From NCBI GenBank assembly GCA_046160865.1, contig JBJXHG010000098.1, positions 1 through 54,152 on the forward strand: a stretch of 54,152 bases of DNA, read 5' to 3'. A program made the position numbers and the translations under genes. The DNA is from JBJXHG01 sp046160865 (GTDB lineage Bacteria > Planctomycetota > UBA1135 > GCA-002686595). Below are positions 17,001 through 27,000 of the stretch, piece after piece (positions within the stretch are counted from its first letter, which is position 1; each line of letters begins with the position of its first letter). The notes under the pieces were generated by a model. It was not told where the DNA came from. It made no database searches and saw nothing but the letters and a program-made list of their open reading frames with translations.

Positions 17001-17103
17001 GGCGGATCTCCGAAATCGAGGCCCAATTCTCGACGTTGCGAAGTATGGCAGGCCGCGCGCGCGCGTGCATTGGGGGAAAGTAGGCATCGCCGCGCGCTTT
17101 CCT

Positions 17104-17109
17104 TATCCT
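17104..17109 (+). promoter_or_regulatory. candidate -10 element TATCCT of pspC-like gene
   Basis: TATCCT lies 29 bp before ATG 17139, in the divergent gap with the S8 protease gene. The identical hexamer precedes the S46 peptidase and M20 peptidase genes. No good -35 is seen. Confidence 0.4.
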
Positions 17110-17138
17110 GTCGCGCCCTCGACCAAGGAACACGCCGA

Positions 17139-17327
17139 ATGACCACCGAGAAGAAGCTCCTGCGACCGAAAGACGGCGCGATGATCGGCGGCGTGTGCGC
17201 CGCGTTCGCGCGCCACTTCGGCATCGACGCGACGATCATCCGGTTGCTGTGGGTGCTCGCGGTGTGCTTGGGCGGCACGGGACTCCTCGCGTACGTGATC
17301 TGCTGGATCGTCGTCCCGCGCGAGTGA
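17139..17327 (+). CDS. PspC-domain membrane protein
   Basis: A 62-residue PspC-domain protein. KKLLRPKDGAMIGGVCAAFARHFGIDATIIRLLWVLAVCL matches the PspC pattern, followed by a transmembrane helix (GGTGLLAYVICWIVVPRE). In enterobacteria PspC takes part in envelope-stress sensing with PspB; stand-alone short PspC proteins are common and of unclear role. The gene sits between the divergent S8 protease and lpd, 55 bp upstream of lpd. Confidence 0.9.
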   Translation: MTTEKKLLRPKDGAMIGGVCAAFARHFGIDATIIRLLWVLAVCLGGTGLLAYVICWIVVPRE

Positions 17328-17343
17328 GCGCGCGCACGCGGTC

Positions 17344-17349
17344 TACACT
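17344..17349 (+). promoter_or_regulatory. candidate -10 element TACACT of lpd
   Basis: TACACT in the context GGTCTACACTCCGACTCC lies 33 bp before the lpd ATG at 17383. The surrounding GGTnTAnACT resembles the element before the acyl-CoA dehydrogenase. No -35 is recognised. Confidence 0.35.
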
Positions 17350-17382
17350 CCGACTCCAGCTCTCGAAGGATTCGCACTCGGA

Positions 17383-18786
17383 ATGGCATCTCCCCGCAAA
17401 GTCGTCGTGATCGGCGCCGGTCCAGCAGGCTATGTGTGCGCGATCCGGCTCGCGCAGCTCGGACAGCAAGTGACGGTCGTCGAGAAGGAGTTCCTCGGCG
17501 GCACATGTTTGAACGTGGGCTGCATCCCGTCGAAGGCGATGATCGCGGCGGGTGCGCTGCTGCACCGCATCGGCGCCGCGTCGGCGATGGGCATCACGGC
17601 GAAGGACGTGAAGCTCGACGTCGCGCAGCTCGTCGAATGGAAGGCGGGCATCGTCGCGAAGCTCACCGGCGGCGTCGGCGGCCTCTTGAAGAACCATAAA
17701 GTGAACGTGGTGATGGGCAGCGCCTCGTTCGCAAGTCCGAAGTCCGTGCGCGTGAAGACGAAGGAAGGCGAGCAGACGCTCGCGGCCGACGACGTCGTGA
17801 TCGCGACGGGCTCGGTGCCGATCGACATCCCGGGCTTCGCGTTCGACGAGGACAAGGTGTGGTCGTCGACCGGCGCGCTGCGTCCACAACGGTTGCCCGC
17901 GCACCTCGTCGTGATCGGCGGCGGCTACATCGGGCTCGAGCTCGGGATGATGTACCGCCATCTCGGAAGCCGAGTCACCGTGCTCGAAGCGACGGCCGGT
18001 GCGCTGCCCGGGCAAGAGCGCGACTGCGTGAAGGTGATCGAGCGCTCGCTCAAGAAGATGGACGTGCGCCTGCTGACCGAGACGTTTGCTCAGAGCTACG
18101 AGCACAAAGCCGGCAAGAGTTACGTGCGCATCAAGACGAAGAGCGGTGAGGACACGATCGAGTGCGACCAGATCCTGTCGACGGTCGGCCGCAAGCCGTA
18201 CAGCGGCGGGCTCGCGCTCGACAAGGCGGGACTCGCGGTCGACGCGAAGGGGTTCCTGAAGGTCGACAAGCAGATGCGCACTTCGGTGCCGAACATCTAC
18301 GCGATCGGCGACATCGCGGGGCAACCGATGCTCGCGCACAAGGGCAGCAAAGAAGGGCAAGTCGCCGCCGCCGTGATCGCGGGTGAGAAAGACGAGTACG
18401 ACGCGCGCTGCGTGCCGGCCGTGATCTTCACCGCGCCCGAGATGGCGTCCGTCGGTTTGACCGAGGATCAGTGCAAGGAGCGCGGCATCGCGACGAAGAG
18501 CGGCTCGTTCCCGTTCGCCGCGTCCGGCCGCGCGATGAGCCTGATGGAGACCGATGGCTTCGTGAAGATCATCGCCGACGCGCAGACCGACGAAGTGCTC
18601 GGCGTGCACATGGTCGGGCCGGAAGTCACCGAGCTCATCGCCGAAGCGGCGCTCGCGATCGAGATGGGCGCGACGTCGGAAGATCTCGCGCGCACGATCC
18701 ACGCGCACCCCACGTTGCCCGAAGCGCTGATGGAAGCCGCGGAAGCGGTGCACGGCATGGCGGTGCACATCTTCCAGAAGAAGTGA
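17383..18786 (+). CDS. lpdA: dihydrolipoyl dehydrogenase (E3)
   Basis: A 467-residue FAD-dependent pyridine nucleotide-disulfide oxidoreductase that reoxidises dihydrolipoyl groups of E2 with NAD+. The FAD motif is VVVIGAGPAGYVCA; the redox disulfide is Cys42/Cys47 in GGTCLNVGCIPSK; the NAD-binding motif is VVIGGGYIGLELG; the second FAD contact is IYAIGDIAG; the C-terminal active-site pair is His442/Glu447 in HAHPTLPEA. Length and order are standard. It overlaps lipB by 4 nt and serves the 2-oxoacid dehydrogenase complex encoded at 6478-11422. Confidence 0.97.
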   Translation: MASPRKVVVIGAGPAGYVCAIRLAQLGQQVTVVEKEFLGGTCLNVGCIPSKAMIAAGALLHRIGAASAMGITAKDVKLDVAQLVEWKAGIVAKLTGGVGGLLKNHKVNVVMGSASFASPKSVRVKTKEGEQTLAADDVVIATGSVPIDIPGFAFDEDKVWSSTGALRPQRLPAHLVVIGGGYIGLELGMMYRHLGSRVTVLEATAGALPGQERDCVKVIERSLKKMDVRLLTETFAQSYEHKAGKSYVRIKTKSGEDTIECDQILSTVGRKPYSGGLALDKAGLAVDAKGFLKVDKQMRTSVPNIYAIGDIAGQPMLAHKGSKEGQVAAAVIAGEKDEYDARCVPAVIFTAPEMASVGLTEDQCKERGIATKSGSFPFAASGRAMSLMETDGFVKIIADAQTDEVLGVHMVGPEVTELIAEAALAIEMGATSEDLARTIHAHPTLPEALMEAAEAVHGMAVHIFQKK

Positions 18787-19493
18787 GCGCGGTGAACGAG
18801 CGGCCGCTGCTCGACGTGCGGCGAATCGGCCGCACGCGCTACGAAGATGCGCACCGCTTCCAGGAAGAGTGCGTCGAAGCGCGCATCGCGGGTCGGACGA
18901 ACGATCTGCTGCTGCTCACCGAGCACGAGCCCGTCGTGACGATCGGTCGCGGCGCGGACCGGGGCACCGTCGCTGGCGTGCAAGTGCCGGTGATCGAGGT
19001 CGAGCGCGGCGGAGAGGCGACGTACCACGGGCCGGGTCAGCTCGTCGCGTATCCGATCCGCGCGCTGCCGGAAGGCCGGCGCGATCTGCACCGCTATCTG
19101 CGCGATCTCGAAGAGGTCGTGATCCGCATCCTCGCCGAGTTCGGCGTCGACGGTCGACGCGAGAGTGGCGCGTCGGGCGTTTGGATCGGCGCGCAGAAGG
19201 TGTGCTCGGTCGGCGTCGCCGTGCGGCGCTGGGTCGCGTGGCACGGCTTCGCGCTCAACGTGCACACGGATCTCGCGGCGTTCCAGACGTTCCAGCCGTG
19301 CGGCCTCGATCCGAACGTGATGACGCGGCTCGTCGACCACGCGGACATCCCGCCCGGCAACTTTCTCGTCGAAGTGCTCGCGGTGAAGCACGTGTGCGAC
19401 GTGTTCGGCTACGACTTGCCGCCACCGGTGCCGCCGCCGAGCGCGGACGACGGCGACGCGCGGTTTCCGAAGTTGCCGTTGCTGCCGAGCTGA
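18783..19493 (+). CDS. lipB: lipoyl(octanoyl) transferase
   Basis: A 236-residue octanoyl-ACP:protein octanoyltransferase. It loads octanoyl onto apo-lipoyl domains, which LipA then sulfurates. Family blocks are LLLTEHEPVVTIGRGAD, ERGGEATYHGPGQLVAYPI, SGVWIGAQKVCSVGVAVRRWVAWHGFALNV (active-site Lys) and FQTFQPCGL (active-site Cys). The chosen GTG at 18783 overlaps the lpd stop as GTGA; a second GTG at 18792 is an alternative. The proline-rich C-terminal tail (about 205-236) is an extension beyond the core fold. Confidence 0.95.
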   Translation: MSAVNERPLLDVRRIGRTRYEDAHRFQEECVEARIAGRTNDLLLLTEHEPVVTIGRGADRGTVAGVQVPVIEVERGGEATYHGPGQLVAYPIRALPEGRRDLHRYLRDLEEVVIRILAEFGVDGRRESGASGVWIGAQKVCSVGVAVRRWVAWHGFALNVHTDLAAFQTFQPCGLDPNVMTRLVDHADIPPGNFLVEVLAVKHVCDVFGYDLPPPVPPPSADDGDARFPKLPLLPS

Positions 19494-19563
19494 GCGTCAG
19501 CAACGAGCGCGGAGCTCGAACGATGACCAACTGCTGACCCACGCCGCTCGACGGAAGCTCGAT

Positions 19564-21450
19564 TCAACGCGGCGCGTGCTGCAAGGCGTCCGCGCGCTTC
19601 GACGCCGTGTCGGCCGCTTCGCGATTCCCCGCCGTCTCGTGCGCTTTCGCCAAACGCAGCCACAGCATCGCGTCGTTCGGCTCGAGCGTCAGTGCGTGCT
19701 CGAAGTGCGGGATCGCGTCGCGCGGGCGATTCGCCGCCATGAGTGCAGCGCCGAGCAGCCGCCGTCCGAGCACGTGATTCGGCTCGACGCTCACGAACTG
19801 CTCGAGCAGTGGCAGCGCTTCGTCGTTCCGGCCGAGCTTCATCAGGATGCTTGCGAGGTGCATCGAGAGCACGGGATCGACGCGGCCGTGCTCGCGCGCG
19901 AGCGTGATGCCGCGCTCGACCGATGCGCGCGCCTGCTCGAGCAGCTCCGGCGCACGCGCCGGCTCGTCCTCGGACCGCAGCACGAAGACGAGGCCGCGGT
20001 TCAGCCAGAACACTTCGTCGGGAGCGACCTGCAAACCGCGCTCGAAGAGCATGGCTGCCGTTTCGAGCAGCCTGCGGCGTTCCGTCGCGTCGGTCGCGTC
20101 GACCGCGGTGCGCAGTCGCGTTGCGCCGAGGTTCTGAAGCGCGTTCGCGCTGTCGGGTGAGCGCTCGAGCGTGTGCGTCCACAGCGACTCGGACGTGCGC
20201 CAGATGCGCGTCTGCTGGAATGTCAGGATCGCGAGCACGAGCAGCGCACCGCCGCCGAGCTGCAGTGCGTACAGCGCGTGTCGTGGAACGCGCACGCTCC
20301 ACTGCAGCAGCGCCGCTGCGGCGAGCACGGCGAGCGGTACACACGGCAAGTAGCTGTAGCGATCCGCGACGAGCTGCGTCCCGGCTTGCGCGAGCCCGCT
20401 GACCGGCGCGAGCAGGACTCCGTATGCGAGCCACGCGACGCTGAAACCGGGCGCACGCACCCGCAGCACGATCGCCGCGATCGTGATTGCGATCGTGAGG
20501 AAAGCGCACGCAAGGAAGCGCGCCTCGGTCGCGACGAACGGACGCGGCAGCTCGTAGATCGGCAGGAGATCCGCCGGCAGCAGTGTCTTCCACGGATAGA
20601 AGCACGCCGCGTACGCAGCTTGCGCGGCGCGCTCGAGCGCGCCGTGCTGCGCGAGGCTGCGCAACGCGGTGCCCGCGCTCGCTTGCCCGAGCACGGCGAT
20701 CCATGCGACGACGAGTGCCGGAAGAGCGAAGGCGAGCTTCTCGAGCAGCGCGCGCCGGCGTTCTTCGGGAGAGTGAGTCCAGCGGCCGAGTGGCCACGCA
20801 TCGAGCAGCAAGAGCACGAGCGGCAACGTCATGCCCGATGCCTTCGACAGCAAGCCGAGCACGTACAACACGAACGCGAGCACGCGGCGCCGTCCCGGAT
20901 GCTGCGCGCCGGCTGCGCTCACGTATGCACCGACGGACGCCAAGTAGAAGAGTCCGGAGAGCACGTCGCGCCGCTCCGTCACCCAGGCGACCGACTCGCA
21001 GCGCAGCGGGTGCACGGCGAAGAACAGCGCCGCGAAAGTGGCAGCGAACAGTGTCGCTGGACCGTTCGCCGCGACTTCGCTCGCTCCGCTCCGAAGCCGC
21101 ACGAGCGCGAGCAGCACGTGCGCGAGCTGATAGCACGCCACGGCGGCAAGCGCGTGCAGCAGCACGTTCGTGCGATGGAACGCGTGCGGATCGAGGCCGA
21201 AGAGCTCGTAGTCGACTGCGAGCGACAGCCACGACAAGGGCTGGTAGGGCCCCATGTGCGTCGTGGTGAACATCCACTGGAGGTGTTCGCTCGAGAGTCC
21301 GCGGAACGCGTAGTTCGTGATGAAGTTCGCACCGTCGTCCCAGTCGACGAACTCAGCCGAGTACGCGGGCCAGAACGCGCACAGGGTGACGACGAAGACG
21401 AGGAGCGCGCACGCGAATCGCTGCCATGTGTGCGCACCGGGCCGAACCAC
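19564..21450 (-). CDS. TMTC-like multi-pass membrane protein with C-terminal TPRs
   Basis: A 628-residue integral membrane protein. The N-terminal part is a glycosyltransferase-C-like channel of about ten helices: FVDWDDGANFITNYAFRG, WMFTTTHMGPYQPLSWLSL and HRTNVLLHALAAVACYQL match the conserved loop and helix pattern of bacterial TPR proteins related to eukaryotic TMTC O-mannosyltransferases. The last ~200 residues are TPR-like helices, such as LGRRLLGAALMAANRPRDAI and EHALTLEPNDAMLWLRLAKAHE. It may transfer sugar from a lipid donor to protein, but the substrate is unknown. The start is a GTG. It converges with lipB and diverges from the S46 peptidase. Confidence 0.8.
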   Translation of the reverse strand: MVRPGAHTWQRFACALLVFVVTLCAFWPAYSAEFVDWDDGANFITNYAFRGLSSEHLQWMFTTTHMGPYQPLSWLSLAVDYELFGLDPHAFHRTNVLLHALAAVACYQLAHVLLALVRLRSGASEVAANGPATLFAATFAALFFAVHPLRCESVAWVTERRDVLSGLFYLASVGAYVSAAGAQHPGRRRVLAFVLYVLGLLSKASGMTLPLVLLLLDAWPLGRWTHSPEERRRALLEKLAFALPALVVAWIAVLGQASAGTALRSLAQHGALERAAQAAYAACFYPWKTLLPADLLPIYELPRPFVATEARFLACAFLTIAITIAAIVLRVRAPGFSVAWLAYGVLLAPVSGLAQAGTQLVADRYSYLPCVPLAVLAAAALLQWSVRVPRHALYALQLGGGALLVLAILTFQQTRIWRTSESLWTHTLERSPDSANALQNLGATRLRTAVDATDATERRRLLETAAMLFERGLQVAPDEVFWLNRGLVFVLRSEDEPARAPELLEQARASVERGITLAREHGRVDPVLSMHLASILMKLGRNDEALPLLEQFVSVEPNHVLGRRLLGAALMAANRPRDAIPHFEHALTLEPNDAMLWLRLAKAHETAGNREAADTASKRADALQHAPR

Positions 21451-21459
21451 GCGGGGAAT

Positions 21460-21512
21460 CTAGCGGGCATTTCTCACCACGTCGCGAGCGAAACGGCACA
21501 ACTGCCGGCGCC
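21460..21512. repeat. family 1 repeat, short copy D
   Basis: It begins CTAGCGGGCATTTCTCACCA, matching the family 1 terminus, and continues with a ~30-bp segment (CAACTGCCGGCGCC) shared with copy C at 33562. It lies in the divergent gap between the TPR membrane protein and the S46 peptidase. No opposite terminal repeat is found. Confidence 0.7.
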
Positions 21513-21583
21513 TTCGTTGCAGCGCTCCATTCAAAACGGCGTTCTCTTACCGTCCGCGTCTTTCGGCGTCGCGTCGCGCGCCC

Positions 21584-21589
21584 TATCCT
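21584..21589 (+). promoter_or_regulatory. candidate -10 element TATCCT of S46 peptidase gene
   Basis: TATCCT lies 35 bp before ATG 21625, and a weak -35 TTTCGG sits 17 bp upstream (21561-21566). Confidence 0.45.
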
Positions 21590-21624
21590 CAGCGGCCCGA
21601 GCGCCATCCCGCTCACCCCAAACC

Positions 21625-23733
21625 ATGGCTCATCAACTGTTCGCCCGCGTTCTCGTTCCTTCGCTCCTCTTCACGCTGCTCCCGGCCGCGCGCGCCGACG
21701 AGGGCATGTGGCTGTTCACGCGTCCGCCCGCGAAGGAGCTCAAGGAGCGGCACGGCGTCGAGCTCTCCGCCGAATGGCTCGAGCACGTGCAGAAGTCTGC
21801 GGTGCGCCTGGGCTCGGGTGGCTCGGCGTCGCTCGTGTCGCCGAACGGGCTCGTCATGACGAACCACCACGTCGGCCGCGACACACTGCAAAAGCTCTCG
21901 ACCGCCGAGCGCAATTTGATCGACGAGGGCTTCTACGCGCCGACGCGCGAGCAGGAGCTCAAGTGCCCCGATCTCGAAGCCAACATCCTCTGGTCGATCG
22001 AGGACGTGACGGAGCGCGTGCAGTCGTCCGCGAAGCCCGGCGCGACCGACGCCGAGGTCAACGACGCGCGCCGCGAGACGATCGCGAAGATCGAGGACGA
22101 ATCGAAGTCGAAGACCGGCCTCAAGAGCGAAGTCGTCACGCTGTACCAAGGCGGCCGCTACCACCTCTACCGCTACAAGCGCTTCACGGATCTGCGTCTC
22201 GTGATGGCGCCCGAGCACGGCATCGCGTTCTTTGGCGGCGACCCCGACAACTTCGAGTACCCGCGCTACAACCTCGACGTGTGCTTCTTCCGCATCTACG
22301 AAGAGGGCAAGCCGCTGCAGACGGAGCACTACCTCAAGTGGGCGCGCCAAGGTGCGACCGACAACGAGCTCGTGTTCGTGGCGGGGCACCCGGGCCGCAC
22401 GGAGCGTCTCTTCACCGTCGATCACCTCGAGTTCCTGCGCGACGTGTCGTACCCGCTGATCATGCGGAACCTGTGGCGGCGCGAGGTGCAGCTCGACACG
22501 TTCTCCGGCCGCAGCGCCGAGAACCGGCGCATTGCCGAGAGCGACTTCTTCAGTGCGCAGAACAGCCGCAAGGTGCGCACGGGCATTCTCGGCGGACTGC
22601 AGGATCCGCAGCTGATGAAGGAAAAGGCCGCGGCGGAAGCGCAGCTGCGCGCGGCGGTCGACGCGAACCCCGAGTGGAAGAAGAAGTGGGGCGACGCATG
22701 GGACCAGATCGCGCGCGCCGAACGCAGCCTGGCCGAGTTCTACCCGCGGATGACGGCGATGGGCGGCAGCACGCTCGGACTCGGCGGACGCTTGTTCGGC
22801 GCGGCGAAAGATCTCGTGCGCATGGCGGACGAGAAGGAGAAGCCGAGCGCCACGCGCCTGCGCGAGTACACCGACTCGTCGCTGCCGACGGTCGAGCTAC
22901 GCCTGTTCTCGAAGGCGCCGATCTATCCGGCGCTGGAGATCGAGAAGATGACGGCGAGCTTGCAGCTCATGTGCGAGCTCTTGGGCAGTGACGATCCCAT
23001 CGTCGTCACGGCACTCGCCGGGAAGGCGCCGCGTGCGCGCGCCGAGGAGCTCGTGCGCGGCACGCAGCTCGCGGACGTGGAGACGCGCAAGAAGCTCGCG
23101 GCCGGTGGCGTGGCGACGATCAAGTCCTCGAGCGACCCGATGATCCAACTCGTTCGCGCGCTCGATCCCGAGAGCCGCAAGCTGCGCAAGCGCTACGAAG
23201 ACGAGGTGGAGAGTGCCGAGCGCGAGGGCTACCGCAAGATTGCAGCGGCGCAGTTCGCGCTCTACGGCGAGGATCTCTACCCCGACGCGACGTTCACGCT
23301 GCGGCTGTCGTACGGCACCGTGAAGAGCTACGTGGAAGGCGGCGAGACCGTCGCGCCGTTCACGAACTTCGCGGGTCTCTACGAGCGCTCGGCGCAGCGC
23401 GACGATCAGTATCCGTTCCAGTTGCCGGCGCGTTGGGCGAAGGCGAAGGACCTGATCAACCTGAACACGCCGTTCAACTTCGTGTCGACGTGCGACATCA
23501 TCGGCGGCAACTCGGGTAGCCCGGTGATCAACAAGGCCGGTGAAGTGGTCGGGCTGATCTTCGACGGCAACATCCAGAGCACGGTCGGCAACATCGCGTA
23601 CACCGATGAGCAAGCCCGCGCGGTGTCCGTCGACGCGCGCGGGATCATCGAGGCCCTGCGCAAGATCTACGACGCCGGTGCGCTCGCCGACGAGATCACC
23701 GGCAGCGCCGCCGCTAGCCAAATCGGCGGCTGA
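21625..23733 (+). CDS. S46 family dipeptidyl-peptidase (DPP7/DPP11-like)
   Basis: A 702-residue exported serine peptidase that would release dipeptides from the N termini of oligopeptides in the periplasm. The signal peptide (LLFTLLPAARADEG, cut after about residue 24) is followed by EGMWLFTRPP. The catalytic His lies in VSPNGLVMTNHHVG (His81/82) and the nucleophile is Ser630 in GGNSGSPVINKAGEVVGLIFDGN. The helical insertion typical of S46 covers roughly residues 290-500. Family members usually have Cys after the His pair; here it is Val. The frame is open far upstream, but the signal peptide fixes the ATG at 21625. Confidence 0.93.
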   Translation: MAHQLFARVLVPSLLFTLLPAARADEGMWLFTRPPAKELKERHGVELSAEWLEHVQKSAVRLGSGGSASLVSPNGLVMTNHHVGRDTLQKLSTAERNLIDEGFYAPTREQELKCPDLEANILWSIEDVTERVQSSAKPGATDAEVNDARRETIAKIEDESKSKTGLKSEVVTLYQGGRYHLYRYKRFTDLRLVMAPEHGIAFFGGDPDNFEYPRYNLDVCFFRIYEEGKPLQTEHYLKWARQGATDNELVFVAGHPGRTERLFTVDHLEFLRDVSYPLIMRNLWRREVQLDTFSGRSAENRRIAESDFFSAQNSRKVRTGILGGLQDPQLMKEKAAAEAQLRAAVDANPEWKKKWGDAWDQIARAERSLAEFYPRMTAMGGSTLGLGGRLFGAAKDLVRMADEKEKPSATRLREYTDSSLPTVELRLFSKAPIYPALEIEKMTASLQLMCELLGSDDPIVVTALAGKAPRARAEELVRGTQLADVETRKKLAAGGVATIKSSSDPMIQLVRALDPESRKLRKRYEDEVESAEREGYRKIAAAQFALYGEDLYPDATFTLRLSYGTVKSYVEGGETVAPFTNFAGLYERSAQRDDQYPFQLPARWAKAKDLINLNTPFNFVSTCDIIGGNSGSPVINKAGEVVGLIFDGNIQSTVGNIAYTDEQARAVSVDARGIIEALRKIYDAGALADEITGSAAASQIGG

Positions 23734-23770
23734 AAGTCGCTGTCCGCGAGCGCGGAAAAAAACGCACGTG

Positions 23771-23804
23771 CGAGCACGGCGCCGGACCTCCGGCGCCGTG
23801 CTCG
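23771..23804 (+). terminator. perfect 15-bp hairpin after S46 peptidase
   Basis: CGAGCACGGCGCCGG (23771-23785) pairs fully with CCGGCGCCGTGCTCG (23790-23804) around loop ACCT. No T tract follows on the plus strand. An A6 run lies a few bases before the stem (a T run on the minus strand). It probably ends the S46 transcript or protects its 3' end. Confidence 0.65.
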
Positions 23805-24057
23805 TTCATGAGGAGAGCGGCCGTGCGCGTCGTGCAGGAATTGCGCACGAACAAGCGCTTCGCGGCGCGCCTTTCCAGCCGGCTGGTTAGGCGCAAGGTC
23901 GGCGGGTTCGGCGACCGAAAAGGCGCGGGTCCACATCGTTCAAGTCCCGTTCGGGCAGGCCGCACCCGGGAGCCGAACAGGCGTTCGTTGACCCCATCGG
24001 GTCTTTCCGACTCGAACGACGCGCCCGTTCGGCACGAGCTGCGCGCCGACTGACTGC
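23805..24057. other. leader of the signalling operon, no gene seen
   Basis: About 250 bp without a convincing frame lead to the hybrid kinase. A short hairpin GACCC-CATC-GGGTC lies at 23990-24003, followed by TTTCC. I looked for a cyclic-di-GMP riboswitch and a tRNA here and found neither. Confidence 0.4.
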
Positions 24058-27000
24058 ATGCGCCTCACCTCCAGCATCCTCCTGCACGTCTTCTTGCCGG
24101 TGCTCGCGCTGATGATCGGCTTGGTGGTGATCTACCACCGTCAAGCGAAGAGCGCGACCTTCGAGCGCAAGCAGAACGAAATGCAGGACACAGCCGGCCT
24201 TGCGGTCGAGCTCCTGCAAGTCGAGACCGAGAACGTCGAGAAGCTGCTCGACGGAGTGCTGATCTCGAACGCGCTCAGCGACTACTTGTCGTTGAAGGCC
24301 GCGGGGCAACAAGCAAAGGGCGAGACGTACCGGCTCAACGTCGAGGAAGCGATGATGCGCCTCGCGACGCACAATCCGCACTTCAAGCGCGTCGAGCTGT
24401 ACGACGAGAGCGGAGCGCGCATCCTCGCGATCCTGGACGGGAAGTCGACGCTCGCGCCGCTCACGGCGGACGGCGAGCGCTGGTTCCAGCAGTCGCTCGA
24501 GCGGTCTTCGTTCGCGACGTTCGATCGATCCGGCGGTCTGTCGATCAGCAAGCGCGCGCCATCGAGCCGGAAAGGCGCCGAGGCGATCGGCCGCATCTGG
24601 GTCGACTTCGGCGCGCTCGCGGCAGCGCCGCTCTCGATGGCCCTGCGCGGGGATTCGGCCGTCCACATCGAGGTGTGGGGACCGGTGAATCGGCTGCTGA
24701 CGGCGATCGGTCCGGACCTCACCCGCGATCAGAGCATTCTCGCGTCGGTCGATCTGCCGCACGTCGACGGACGTCTGGTCGTCGGCCAGAACGAGTTCGA
24801 CGCGTTCGAGGAGTTCAACCGCATCGAGAACCACGCGCTGATGGCGTTCGCGCTGTTCATCGCGGCGATCCTCGGCACGCTGTGGTGGGGCATTCGCCGC
24901 ACCGTGCTCGTGCCGGTCGAGAGCATGGTGTCCGTCGTGCAGGCGTTCGAGCGCAGCGAGCCGATTCCGGTCGACTACGAGTGCGCGAAGGACGAGCTCG
25001 GCGAGCTCGGCTCGGCGATCTTGAAGGCGATCCAAGGACGCCGCAGGTCCGAGGACGAGCTGCGCGAGCTGAACGCGAGTCTCGAGCGCCGGGTCGAGGA
25101 ACGCACGAGTCTGCTCTCGTCGCAAGCGGACGATTTGAAGATCGCGACGGAGAAGGCCGAGAGCGCGAGCCACGCGAAGAGCGAGTTCCTCGCGAACATG
25201 AGTCACGAGATTCGCACGCCCATGAACGGCGTCCTCGGGATGACCGGCGTGTTGATGGAGACGAATCTCGACACGCAGCAGCGCGAGTACGTGCAGATCA
25301 TCTCGCAGTCGTCCGAGACACTGCTGACTCTGCTGAACGACATTCTCGATCTCTCGAAGGTCGAGTCCGGGAAGGTGGTCCTCGAGTCGCGCGACTTCGA
25401 CTTCCTGCAGTGCGTCGAGAGCGTCGTCGAGCTCCTCTACTGCAAGGCCGCCGAAAAAGGACTCGACGTCTCGTTCATCGCGCGCTCCGACGTGCCGCGC
25501 ATGCTGCGTGGCGATGACACGCGCCTGCGCCAGATCCTCGTCAATCTGATCGGCAACGCGATCAAGTTCACGGAATCCGGCGAAGTCGAGGTGCAAGCTT
25601 CGATCGAGTCGGTCACCGACGACCGGGTGCAAGTGCGCGTCGAGGTGAAGGACACTGGCATCGGGATCCCGGACGCGAAGATCGGCTGCCTCTTCCAGCC
25701 GTTCTCGCAGGTCGATTCGTCGACTACGCGCAAGTACGGCGGGACCGGCCTCGGTCTCGTGATCTGCGCGAAGCTGGTGCAGCTCCTTGGCGGCGAGATC
25801 GGAGCGAGCAGCACGGAAGGGCAAGGCTCGACGTTCTGGTTCACGATCTCGCTCGCGCGTGCGGCGGCGGGCGAGGACGGCCACGAGCTCGAGGACGCCG
25901 AGCTGCGCGGGCGGCGTCTGCTGTTGTGCGGCTCACGCGCGACGGACCGCAAGATCATTCGCCACCAAGCGGAAGAGTGGGGCCTCTTGTGCGCGGGCGC
26001 AGCGGACGCCCCGCAAGCGCTCGAAGCGCTGCGCGCGGCGGCGCGTGACGGCCATTCGTTCGACGCCGTGATCTTCAACTTGCAAGGCAACGGCGTCACC
26101 GCCGAAGAGTTCGCGCGCGAGGTCGCGGCGGACCCGCTGCTCGAGCACGTGCGGCTCATCCCGGTCGTGCCCTCGAGCGTGGTCGCGGGAGCGTCGCCGC
26201 TGCCCGAGAGCCTGCAAGCCGCGGTGTTGTCCACGCCGATCCGTCCGTCGAACTTGCGCAGCACGTTGTTCAAGGCGCTCGGCATCAGCTTGCGCGACCG
26301 TGCGCAGATCGGCACCGGCGCAGCGATCGACGCGACGTCCGAGCCGAAGCTGCCGCTCGTGACGCGGCTCTTGCTGGCCGAGGACAACCCCGTGAACCAG
26401 AAGGTCGCGTTGCTGCTCTTGCGCGGTGTCGCGGTGCAGATCGACGTCGCCGCCAACGGGCAAGAGGCGGTCGCTGCCGCGCAAGCGAACGACTACGACG
26501 TGATCTTGATGGACTGCCAGATGCCGCTCCTCAGCGGCTTCCAGGCCACGCGCGCGATCCGCGCGCTCGAAGATCCGCGCCGGTCGAAGGTGCCGATCAT
26601 CGCGCTCACCGCGAACGCGATGCAGGGCGACCGCGACGAGTGCATCCGCGCGGGCATGGACGACTACGTCGCGAAGCCCGTCAACCGTACACAGCTCGTG
26701 AAGGTGATCCAGCGTTGGAGAGAGGGCTTCTGCCCGGTGAAGCCGGAGGACATCGTGCCGCAAGAAAACATGGACGAGGTGATCGACATGAAAGTGATCC
26801 AAGCGTTGAAGGAGCTCGGGGGTGCGGACGATCCGCGCCTCATCTACGAGCTGATCGACATCTTCCTCGACGACGCGCCCGTGCAGATGCAGCGCATCGA
26901 GCAAGGACTGGCGACGCAGGACATCAAGTCCGTCGAGCGCGCGGCCCACACGCTGAAGTCGAGCTCGGCCAACATCGGTGCGCTCGCGCTGTCGAGCGTG

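Noticed and set aside
14190..17327. Long plus-strand frame across the S8 protease
   Set aside because: Only its last 62 codons (PspC, from 17139) make sense; the rest is antisense to a protease with an intact catalytic triad.
23808..24053. 81-codon frame before the first hybrid kinase
   Set aside because: Composition is Arg-rich, there is no ribosome binding site and no recognisable domain; it is treated as chance.
23805..24057. Cyclic-di-GMP riboswitch or tRNA in the signalling-operon leader
   Set aside because: A GTTCAAGTCC segment looked like a T loop but has no pairing stem, and riboswitch core motifs were not found.
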